A stretch of DNA of 23,672 nucleotides from Methanobacteriota archaeon (GTDB lineage Archaea; Thermoplasmatota; Poseidoniia; Poseidoniales; Poseidoniaceae). The position numbers were made by a program, and so were the translations under genes. The notes beneath the pieces were generated by a model. That model ran no database searches. It was not told where the DNA came from and worked only from the letters and a program-made list of their open reading frames with translations. This document shows, in pieces, positions 14,601-21,082 of this stretch (positions within the stretch are counted from its first letter, which is position 1; each line of letters begins with the position of its first letter). Where the stretch lies: contig PADF01000002.1 of the NCBI GenBank assembly GCA_002702945.1, forward strand, positions 1 through 23,672, read 5' to 3'.

Positions 14601-16470
14601 AAAATTGGACTCTACTCATAGTTGAATTAAAGTTTCCATTATTATCAGCGTTCCAAAATAATCCTGAATGATTACCATTCATCACCAGTAAGTCGATATT
14701 AGCGGCTGCTTTATTGATCTCAACCGCAGGACCTAAATCAGGACCTGACCTTTCAGTTTTTATAATCACATCATGGAGATTGAGTCTGCCTCCTTGTTGT
14801 GCCAAAGTCAAACCACTATTATCGATTGAAAGAGGAGAATGTGAAGGATTATTATCTTCTAATTCGATATGATTCAACCACAAGTCTACTGAATCCTTAA
14901 CTAAAATACCTGAACCTAATGATGATTTTACAGTGCAGAAATTACAAGTGACATCTCCTGAATTAGATTCTAAGTCATTTGATTTTTCGAAATATACTCC
15001 TGCTTTATCACTATCTAACGAACCTAAAACGCCATTCCCAAGAGCTGTAAGATTAGACATTGTAACAAAACGAGAATCAAAGATATGTGCTCCAGAAAAA
15101 CCATTATCACTGAAATGTAAATCATCAATAATCAAAGTCGATGAGTCAACAAATAAGCCCTGTTTTGAATTATTATGTAAGAACCAGTCGCTTCCACGCA
15201 TTGAACCTCCTGAAGAAGAATGTATTGCAGAGCCTACTGAACCTGAAATTTCTAAGCCTTCAAAATTTGGAGCAAAAAATGACGAACTTATCGCTATGCC
15301 AGCTTCATGGGCGCCTTGGCCAGGGTCACCAGAATTTCTAACCTGTAAGTTTCTAAATGTTGTAGAAGAGTCTACTAGAAATAATCTAACTCCAACGGTT
15401 GTAGAATCCTCAACCAATGTGTTTTCGAACCATGCCCCCGTTGCATTTACTTCGATTGCTGCATAGCCAATGTTTGCTGTCTTAGCACCGTTTCCACCAG
15501 TTCCACGGACTACCGTATTAGTAAAGTCTGCAGTTTCATAATTTGTATAATTAGTATGGTTTGCCTTGTCTAAGTAAATTCCTCTATACATAGAATTTGA
15601 GACTACACAATCTCTCACCACTGCCCTAGTAAAAGAGCCATCATCGATATGTCGAACTAAGATTCCATAATCCGCTTTGTCAACACTTAGATTGGTTATC
15701 AGTGGCTGACTATCTTCAACCCAAACTCCTGCTGATAGTGCATTTCCTCCTTCTGAAGTCACATTATCAATAACTACATCCCTGAAAATACCGCCAGAAG
15801 AGCCCCACAAATTCAATCCTCTAAGTCTCAAATCAGTCATATATGCGCCTTCTAAAATCGGCGTAGAACCTGCGCCAACTGAAAGTCCTAATCCATATCG
15901 CCAATCAGAATAACTAACTTCACGTCCTGCTTGATCTATGTATAAATCATGAATGATAGGTGCAGAATTAGAAAATAAATCGATTCCAACCCTAGAAGGA
16001 TTGATTATTGTAATATTATTTATTCTAGGGTTTGAGCCATATGATGTAATTCCATAAACTGAATCTTCAATTGTGATATTATCCATCAATGAACCTCTGC
16101 CATTAGAACTAGAGTTGAATTGTAATCCATTATGTAAACCCGTTGATAATTGAGAAAAGATTACTGGACAATTAGTAGTTCCTTGGGCGGTTATTCTACC
16201 ATCAACATAAATTCTAATGCTTGGAGACATCTTTACAACAGTACATGGAGAAATTACTAATTCATCTGTAACATTTATGGTGAAAGATGATGTTAATTCA
16301 ACTACTCCACTCCAGGTGATTTGGGAGCGACCTATGGCATTTGATGAATTTTCAAAACTAATTTCTTGATTTTCATGATTATCTATAATTGTAGAAAAAG
16401 GCATTGACAAAAGCATGGAAAGTACTGCAAAAATTATCATTTGCGAGTACTTATCAGTCTGCATAAACAT
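11695..16470 (-). CDS. Giant surface protein: parallel beta-helix plus tandem Ig/PKD-like domains, C-terminal anchor
   Basis: From ATG 16470 the product has 1591 residues. After a signal-like helix (MIIFAVLSMLLSMPF), residues about 50-600 form right-handed parallel beta-helix coils of NosD/pectate-lyase type: short strands with recurring NITI, GI-x-L and SNP turns, such as SVYGITSYGSNPRINNITII. Residues about 795-1400 hold seven tandem Ig/PKD-like modules opening NQAPFLNW, NQKPILVA, NEIPSPQF, SYPKSVIS, SAPVLELA, SSPNANII and TNPEFDEQ, with DPEGD or DLDDD calcium-like turns. A transmembrane helix (about 1510-1532, VVLIGGGIGIIILIIVITML) is followed by RRRR and a cytoplasmic tail. Many N-x-S/T sites suggest glycosylation. 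The beta-helix could bind or cleave polysaccharide; no catalytic site was identified. The frame also opens at TTG 16494; ATG 16464 is another start. The stop lies two bases from the convergent GT2 gene. Confidence 0.9.
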   Translation of the reverse strand: MFMQTDKYSQMIIFAVLSMLLSMPFSTIIDNHENQEISFENSSNAIGRSQITWSGVVELTSSFTINVTDELVISPCTVVKMSPSIRIYVDGRITAQGTTNCPVIFSQLSTGLHNGLQFNSSSNGRGSLMDNITIEDSVYGITSYGSNPRINNITIINPSRVGIDLFSNSAPIIHDLYIDQAGREVSYSDWRYGLGLSVGAGSTPILEGAYMTDLRLRGLNLWGSSGGIFRDVVIDNVTSEGGNALSAGVWVEDSQPLITNLSVDKADYGILVRHIDDGSFTRAVVRDCVVSNSMYRGIYLDKANHTNYTNYETADFTNTVVRGTGGNGAKTANIGYAAIEVNATGAWFENTLVEDSTTVGVRLFLVDSSTTFRNLQVRNSGDPGQGAHEAGIAISSSFFAPNFEGLEISGSVGSAIHSSSGGSMRGSDWFLHNNSKQGLFVDSSTLIIDDLHFSDNGFSGAHIFDSRFVTMSNLTALGNGVLGSLDSDKAGVYFEKSNDLESNSGDVTCNFCTVKSSLGSGILVKDSVDLWLNHIELEDNNPSHSPLSIDNSGLTLAQQGGRLNLHDVIIKTERSGPDLGPAVEINKAAANIDLLVMNGNHSGLFWNADNNGNFNSTMSRVQFSGTSCLILSDHTELLGNDNSITPECTGSLIFQNSDVNWSGLVDLTSSTVLNLDSLSSLHLHQPSQIDFANAIISPSAKIDLAWDVDVWVVNNNSNGVPQSIVDLSFDQYESPAQEPTNEIGFISFPNFIGQRWTQSGPSSQTTATITCNYDGISNSSSVILDQNRIIYCLLPLGNQAPFLNWDTPLDLEIFPSASVVEFNASSSWDLDDDPLTWEWTSSIDGVIGTESNFTVNDAGSSQILSDGIHTITAKVCDDAGHCVQQSRVIELVNQKPILVASFEPGLDQWNILNLPRTGSLEINLNGSYDPEGDTLYCWFTTSYGLQYPQDTSQMCPNIFNYTFPLTSSPNNPIPSSDYFSLSIWLDDGVNSPVEWEFSVELYNEIPSPQFSVSRDSNFSESVVTLDGTATVDPEGDSLEIEFWSSLDGVLQWSDQESGKVWQGHLSRGFHNIEMRVTDDRPEHINDTEVTTIQLNVDNSYPKSVISYPVETQTYDSSELIQFSANGSGDFDAECGTFPATGYWHCASVEPYFGSEYLIVSWTSDLDGRLTPQDKDWLTFDGRLSAGTHVLTLSLDDGIHEPVESSITVEVVSSAPVLELATPINGKTYNSSDYIFWNAINSKDYDGDNFTMTVRSNLLDEPLLDSVSTSQTHISQLASGVHSIEIELTDATGKSNSSFITLIVDTSSPNANIISPINLQSFIGGEEIILEEDSYDADNDITFREWQVIPVGSLSPIQSLSSSLEKINLSPGDYDIRLIIRDSQGYQNVEQVRITIENTNPEFDEQSLILSTNEMTTGELVLFEVSIILLDADGTTQDVYATLTHKLQIWNFNLSYDESEDRWKGSVKVRPDESGRPSLKITAKDGVGDNANIDQISRTITVVDVEQNSSSVVLIGGGIGIIILIIVITMLAIRRRRNLDEIQLLESWDAFGKKPKADIESQSTPQLEGGIIDGAQEVQNEHNQFDINQILE

Positions 16471-16571
16471 GGTTAAGCGTGTGATACACTTCAAAGATTC
16501 GCATACTTGAACAATTTTCTATCACAATTTGACACAGTAAGTGATAATAATCAAGTTCATGTGGACAATTT
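16471..16571. promoter_or_regulatory. Divergent promoter region upstream of the Lrp-type pair
   Basis: This 101-bp gap lies between the giant beta-helix gene (minus) and the first Lrp-type gene (plus). An AT-rich stretch at about 16542-16552 (TGATAATAATC) is centred roughly 25 bases before ATG 16572. With no Shine-Dalgarno site there, this fits a leaderless archaeal transcript. The promoter of the minus gene is not clear. Confidence 0.4.
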
Positions 16572-16805
16572 ATGCCCGAAGCATTTGTGCTTTTCAAGAC
16601 CCTTCCTTCTCAAGAAAGGAATGTATATCTTGCGCTCACCAGTCATGATTCAGTCTCAGAAGTTCATGCCTTATATGGAGAATATGACTTAATTGTTAGA
16701 ATCAGTGCTAAGGATTCCGCTACACTCTCTAAGATGTTAATGACTGAATTTAGACAAATAGAGGGTATTAAAGACACTCAAACATTGATTGCAGTAGATT
16801 ACTGA
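16572..16805 (+). CDS. Stand-alone Lrp/AsnC ligand-binding (RAM/SAM) domain protein 1
   Basis: The 77-residue protein is a single AsnC_trans_reg domain with no DNA-binding helix-turn-helix. The signature LYGEYDLIVRISAKD (34-48) followed by EGIKDTQTLIAV (64-75) is the conserved core of Lrp/AsnC effector domains, which dimerise into alpha-beta sandwiches and bind amino acids or other small ligands. Stand-alone versions are common in archaea and may associate with Lrp-family regulators or with each other. The neighbour 9 bases downstream is a full-length paralogue, so the pair probably makes a hetero-oligomer; this is inference. No Shine-Dalgarno site precedes the ATG. Confidence 0.88.
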   Translation: MPEAFVLFKTLPSQERNVYLALTSHDSVSEVHALYGEYDLIVRISAKDSATLSKMLMTEFRQIEGIKDTQTLIAVDY

Positions 16806-16810
16806 GGTGA
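16804..16810 (+). promoter_or_regulatory. Shine-Dalgarno GAGGTGA for Lrp-type protein 2
   Basis: GAGGTGA lies 4 bases before ATG 16815 and overlaps the TGA stop of the first gene (16803-16805). It fixes the second start and shows the two genes share a transcript. Confidence 0.8.
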
Positions 16811-16814
16811 AGAT

Positions 16815-17048
16815 ATGGCTATTGGATTTGTATTGATAACAACTAAACCTGGGCAAGAAAAAATAGTTAGAGATAATCTTGAAAAAATTGAATTTGTTAC
16901 ATCTGGATGGATGCTATTTGGTGAATATGATTTGATTGCAAGAGTACAGGCTGAAGATGAATTCCAATTGACTAGATGTATAGTTGAAGAAATTCGCCCA
17001 ATGGAAGGTATTGCAGATACAAAAACCTTGATTGGTGCAGAACTCTAA
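16815..17048 (+). CDS. Stand-alone Lrp/AsnC ligand-binding (RAM/SAM) domain protein 2
   Basis: A second 77-residue AsnC_trans_reg domain without helix-turn-helix, carrying LFGEYDLIARVQAED (34-48) and EGIADTKTLIGA (64-75). It aligns with its upstream neighbour over all 77 positions without a gap; I count about 32 identities, so the two arose by tandem duplication and then diverged, mostly in the first half where ligand specificity may differ. It is co-transcribed with the first and starts with a good Shine-Dalgarno site. Its TAA stop overlaps the convergent ATPase stop by 4 bases. Confidence 0.88.
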   Translation: MAIGFVLITTKPGQEKIVRDNLEKIEFVTSGWMLFGEYDLIARVQAEDEFQLTRCIVEEIRPMEGIADTKTLIGAEL

Positions 17049-19243
17049 ATTAATGAATGTAATTTACTCTCTAGGGTTTTTGCAGCCCTAGAACAACCTG
17101 CTGTTTTGTGAATAGATATAGACTCTCTAAGACAGGTTAGTTTTTCTGATGGGTAAAGGTATGATCTACACAACCACCATCTCGCTGCATATCGATAATA
17201 CGTATCTGACCTAATAGAATCATCTGGTTCTCTAAGTAATTGAAATTGTTCATTTGCCAGTTTCAAATCAATAGGAATTAGTGTCTCAACTAAATTTAAT
17301 CTTATCGAATCTGAGTAAATTTGGTTTGTCTGCAAAGAAACAGCATGATCGATAAATTCAATTGTTTCTTGAATTGATACCTCATTGTTTTTTAAACGGA
17401 AAATTTGTTGTTTTGAACGTAAAACAAGCATCAAAGATTCAGCCTCTAGGCCAAGTTCACCCACTGATATTGATAATTTTTCAGCCCCAGACACATCGCT
17501 TTCAAGAAGCGCTAACGAATGTTTGATTACTGTGATTGCTATTATTGCAGCGGATTTTACTTCTTTGTTGATTTTATTTATTTCGATGTTTGAAAGGTAT
17601 TTTTTAACATCCAAAATTAGTTGATCATCAATTTTCTGGTCGAAAATTCTATCATCAATTCTTCTAGATGCTGCAGAAATTGCCAACTTATTCACGGTGT
17701 GAGGGTCTTTATCATCCAAACTTTGTAAAAATATTCTTTCCGCATCTTCTGTCCTACCTTCAAAATATGCAAGTTGTAGATTTAACTCAAGTTTTCTTTT
17801 TTCGTCTACTTTGTCAATGTGATGTTTTAGAATTGATAATTCGCATCTATGGGCAGCGACTTTAGCGGCAAAATAATGTAAATCACTACTTTCTGGCTTT
17901 TGTTCCAAAGCCTGTTCGATTAAAACTGCAAGGAAGTTGGATTTATTTGATGAAATACTACTAAGATGATTTTCAATTAATTCAACCATATTTAGATTAC
18001 CACTAGAGATTTGGTGGAAAAGTAATACCATATCTTCTTGTACATTTCTAGATATGCTTTGCCAGTGTTCAGATAATTTTTGATGAATTTGTTTTTGTTT
18101 TTTTGTATCAATAAATGAGCGTCTAACATTCCTAATCAAATGATGAACCTCTACATTCAGGTTATTGGAACTCCATCTTAGAAGAGCCTGTTCATCAAAC
18201 ATACCAATACAATCAGAAACTAATGAATTGTTAGATATTATTGGAATTGGCTCCATTGAAAGTAAATTTAGTGAGTCTTTTTCTTGCTCTCCTAAATTCG
18301 ATAAAACAGTATCTTCCACATATTTTTGTACATTTGCAGACTGTTCAGGTAATTCAAATTCTGGTTGGTATAACTGAAGAGCAAGGGGGTGGCCTCCCAA
18401 TCTTTTAGAAATCAATAATCTATCTTCTAAATCTTGACCTTCACCTAATAATTGAGCACCATACTGGTCCTCAAGAGGTAATATCTGAAATTTATCTATT
18501 GATGGAAAGTGATTCATTGGCTCCCTACCGATAAAGATAAGTCTAGTTTTTGATGATTGAACAATTTTTTCGGACAATTCCTCGAATGGTCCGATATGTC
18601 TTTGTGAAATAGAATTTATATCATCGATTATCAAAATTTCATTTTCGGTATTATTGTAGATTAAATCTTGTAATGCAACGGTATCCTTGGGTAGAGGATC
18701 AAGTAATTGCCATTGTTTGCAAATATCAAATAAATCACTAAACTCATTAGCATTAGCCCATCTAATTGTTTTTCCTTGCTTGCTTAATTGATTAGTTAGT
18801 TCACAAACTACTGTCGTCTTTCCAATACCTGGTAATCCACAAATTAACAAAGATGATTTTTCTATATTTTTAATTAGAGAAGAGATTAATTCGTCTCTGC
18901 CGATTATTTCACCTGTTGATGGCCGATTACCAATAAAAATACCAAGCTGCTTTTTCTTTACTGAAGTTGGATCATTTTTAGAAATGAATTCCCTACCTTT
19001 ATCTGTAATATGAAAAACCTGTCTTTTTCTAGTACCTCCTCCAACAACATGGGCTTGTCTTTTGAAAACCATTTCCGATTGCTGTAGTTTCTTTAGTGGT
19101 AAATTTAGTGCTGAACGTACGACTCCCAAACCATCTGCGATACCTGGAAGTGATATGTCTCTAGTTACATCCCATGACTTTTCTAAATCTGGAGAAAACT
19201 TACTGAGCCATGATAGAATCCTTTTCTGGGATGAAGAAATCAT
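17045..19243 (-). CDS. STAND-type ATPase with N-terminal winged helix and helical-repeat C terminus
   Basis: From ATG 19243 the product has 732 residues. Residues about 4-90 look like a winged helix-turn-helix: helices ISLPGIADGL and SALNLPLKKLQQSEMV, then a basic wing (HVVGGGTRKRQVFHITDKGREFI). A P-loop NTPase follows: Walker A GLPGIGKTT (136-144), Walker B ILIIDD (203-208), sensor-like RLIFIGRE (234-241) and GGHPLAL (283-289), the GxPLA-type motif of NB-ARC/STAND ATPases. The remaining 440 residues are helical with TPR-like character. STAND proteins are ATP-driven signalling switches: a repeat region senses a ligand and the effector end, here probably DNA-binding, acts. Transcriptional regulation is the likeliest role; a defence role is possible. 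ATG 19243 (GGTG upstream) is favoured over GTG 19252. It is divergent from uvrC. Confidence 0.85.
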   Translation of the reverse strand: MISSSQKRILSWLSKFSPDLEKSWDVTRDISLPGIADGLGVVRSALNLPLKKLQQSEMVFKRQAHVVGGGTRKRQVFHITDKGREFISKNDPTSVKKKQLGIFIGNRPSTGEIIGRDELISSLIKNIEKSSLLICGLPGIGKTTVVCELTNQLSKQGKTIRWANANEFSDLFDICKQWQLLDPLPKDTVALQDLIYNNTENEILIIDDINSISQRHIGPFEELSEKIVQSSKTRLIFIGREPMNHFPSIDKFQILPLEDQYGAQLLGEGQDLEDRLLISKRLGGHPLALQLYQPEFELPEQSANVQKYVEDTVLSNLGEQEKDSLNLLSMEPIPIISNNSLVSDCIGMFDEQALLRWSSNNLNVEVHHLIRNVRRSFIDTKKQKQIHQKLSEHWQSISRNVQEDMVLLFHQISSGNLNMVELIENHLSSISSNKSNFLAVLIEQALEQKPESSDLHYFAAKVAAHRCELSILKHHIDKVDEKRKLELNLQLAYFEGRTEDAERIFLQSLDDKDPHTVNKLAISAASRRIDDRIFDQKIDDQLILDVKKYLSNIEINKINKEVKSAAIIAITVIKHSLALLESDVSGAEKLSISVGELGLEAESLMLVLRSKQQIFRLKNNEVSIQETIEFIDHAVSLQTNQIYSDSIRLNLVETLIPIDLKLANEQFQLLREPDDSIRSDTYYRYAARWWLCRSYLYPSEKLTCLRESISIHKTAGCSRAAKTLESKLHSLI
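17070..17092. other. Inverted repeat with T5 loop just past the Lrp-type pair
   Basis: TCTAGGG and CCCTAGA (7-bp arms) flank a 9-base loop beginning TTTTT. It starts 21 bases after the stop of the second Lrp-type gene and lies within the 3' coding end of the ATPase gene. It may help end the plus-strand transcript; chance is possible because the site is also coding. Confidence 0.35.
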
Positions 19244-19347
19244 GGCTAACACCTATGGGAAGAACTTCGCCCTTTCAAATAATACTAAGTTTTGTTTATT
19301 GAGAAATGAATAGTTGTCCTTTTGTGTATCGCCGATAACGGATTGTT
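19244..19347. promoter_or_regulatory. Divergent promoter region between STAND ATPase and uvrC
   Basis: This 104-bp gap is AT-rich at 19274-19300 (TCAAATAATACTAAG), where TATA-like elements for both directions could lie. An 11-base palindrome, TATCG-C-CGATA, sits at 19327-19337, ten bases before the uvrC ATG, where a repressor could block initiation or translation. Assignment is by eye. Confidence 0.4.
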
Positions 19348-21075
19348 ATGCCGGTGATGTATGACGCTAAGTCATTTCCAAAAAAAGCCGGTGTATATTT
19401 ATTTAAAACAGAGCAAGGTAGAGTTTTGTATGTCGGTAAAGCGACAAGAATTAATGAAAGAGTTAGATCTTATTTTTCATCAAATCCAGATAGAAAAATG
19501 ATTACTGAACTAGTAGCTAAATCTGATGAGATTGAATATATAGTTACTACATCGCCCAAAGAGGCATTAATCCTCGAAAGACAATTGATTAAAGAACATA
19601 AACCTAGATTTAATTCAAGATTAAAAGATGATAAATCATATCCTTACATTATACTGACTGATGAGGAATATCCAAGAATCATGTATACCAGACACCCTCC
19701 CAAAAGTATACACAAATGGGGTCCTTTTCCAAATGCAAATGCTGCTAAACAGGTTATGCAATTATTAAGAAAACAATTCGGTATTAGAGATAAAGATTGT
19801 AGAGGAAAAGATGGATGCTTGGCAATGCACATCGGCCTGTGCAGAGGCCCTTGCTTGGATCCCGATGGATATGATACAATCGTAAATGTGGTAACTGAAG
19901 TTTTGAATGGAAAAGCCGGTACATTAATTGAAAAATTAACAGAAAAAATGGACCAATACTCATCTGATTTAGAATATGAAAAGGCTGCTAAGCAACGTGA
20001 TTTAATTCGTGCAGTTAGAGTTACAACTAGTCAACATGTAGTTTCAAGTAAAGTTTACCGTGATTGTGATGCAATAGGTATAGCGTCAAAAGGGGATTTG
20101 GCAGCAATAGTTGTTCTTCATGCTGATGAAGGCGTTGTAAAAGGTCAAGAGGCATGGCCGATTATTCATCGTGGAGATATCGGTGAAACTGTTTCAATGT
20201 TCATTTCTTCACACTATCAAAATCGATGTCCTCCAAGACTATTATTGACTCCTACTCCACTGTTTGATGGAGCAAAAGAATGGTTGAATGGACGCAGACA
20301 ATCAATAGTTGAAGTTAGAACACCATCTCGAGGAGATTTAGTCACGTTACAGAATTTGGCAACCCAAAATGCGGAAGCACAATTGTCAAAATTCATTGAT
20401 AAGGCTAGTGGCTCACTTGAACAAAAAGCTGCAAATGATGGGGCTGAAGTCTTAGAGATGGAGAAATTGAATCATATTGTATGCTTTGATATGGCCCAAT
20501 TAATTGGAGAAAACAGAGTTGGAGCAAGCGTTTCTTTCCGCAATGGTAGGCCCGAGAAGAAAGAATACCGTAGATATACTGTAAAGGGAGAAGCAATAGA
20601 TGATTTGAGAATGATGAGCGAAGTTGTGGAACGTTGGTTCAAGCGGCAAGATGAATGGCCAGATTTACTTCTTTTGGATGGAGGTGAAACGCACCTAAAT
20701 ACCATCTATCGTTTATTGAAAGATAATGACTTGCATGACCAAATTAATCTCGCAGCGATAGCCAAGAAGGAAGAGACAATATTCAGATTAGAAAAAGAAC
20801 CTATTATTCTTGATAGAAAAGGTAGAGTTCTAGTACATGCTAGAGATGAAGCGCATAGGTTTGTTAATTCATTTCACAGAAAACAAAGGAATCGAAATAA
20901 AATCAATGACCCATTGCAAGAGGTATTGGGATTGGGTGCTAAAAAAATGCAGACTTTATTGCGCCACTTTGGAGGTAGAAAAGGAGTGGAACATGCCAGT
21001 ATCAAAGATCTACAGACAGTCCCTGGAATTGGAAATTCTTTAGCCGAAAGAATTTTTCAATCAATCAATCCTTGA
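19348..21075 (+). CDS. uvrC: Excinuclease ABC subunit C (UvrC)
   Basis: The 575-residue protein is the dual-incision nuclease of bacterial-type nucleotide excision repair; it acts on UvrB-marked lesions with a 3' then a 5' cut. An N-terminal GIY-YIG nuclease (GVY 15-17, YVG 28-30, R40, E77) is followed by four Cys (151, 157, 165, 169; HIGLCRGPC), the likely Fe-S/zinc site. Next come the UvrB-binding UVR motif (YSSDLEYEKAAKQRDLIRAV, 204-223), the RNase H-like nuclease (D381 in CFD, DD418-419, D444 in LLLDGG, H503 in RDEAHRF) and C-terminal helix-hairpin-helix pairs (LGLGAKKMQTLLRHFGG, TVPGIGNSLAERIF). Length is near the usual 600. The motifs FDISH and DGGKGQ are altered to FDMAQ and DGGETH. 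uvrA and uvrB are not in the window. UvrC in archaea is usually taken to be of bacterial origin. ATG 19357 is an alternative start. Confidence 0.96.
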   Translation: MPVMYDAKSFPKKAGVYLFKTEQGRVLYVGKATRINERVRSYFSSNPDRKMITELVAKSDEIEYIVTTSPKEALILERQLIKEHKPRFNSRLKDDKSYPYIILTDEEYPRIMYTRHPPKSIHKWGPFPNANAAKQVMQLLRKQFGIRDKDCRGKDGCLAMHIGLCRGPCLDPDGYDTIVNVVTEVLNGKAGTLIEKLTEKMDQYSSDLEYEKAAKQRDLIRAVRVTTSQHVVSSKVYRDCDAIGIASKGDLAAIVVLHADEGVVKGQEAWPIIHRGDIGETVSMFISSHYQNRCPPRLLLTPTPLFDGAKEWLNGRRQSIVEVRTPSRGDLVTLQNLATQNAEAQLSKFIDKASGSLEQKAANDGAEVLEMEKLNHIVCFDMAQLIGENRVGASVSFRNGRPEKKEYRRYTVKGEAIDDLRMMSEVVERWFKRQDEWPDLLLLDGGETHLNTIYRLLKDNDLHDQINLAAIAKKEETIFRLEKEPIILDRKGRVLVHARDEAHRFVNSFHRKQRNRNKINDPLQEVLGLGAKKMQTLLRHFGGRKGVEHASIKDLQTVPGIGNSLAERIFQSINP

Positions 21076-21082
21076 ACTGATT

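Noticed and set aside
14933..15466. 177-codon plus-strand open frame
   Set aside because: It lies wholly within the beta-helix coding region of the opposite strand and shows no domain or start signal.
16492..16494. TTG start for the giant beta-helix gene
   Set aside because: ATG codons at 16470 and 16464 give a better signal peptide position; the TTG has no supporting ribosome site.
16507..16692. Plus-strand open frame starting upstream of the first Lrp-type gene
   Set aside because: It is in a different frame from the AsnC-type domain, overlaps it, and has no recognisable motif.
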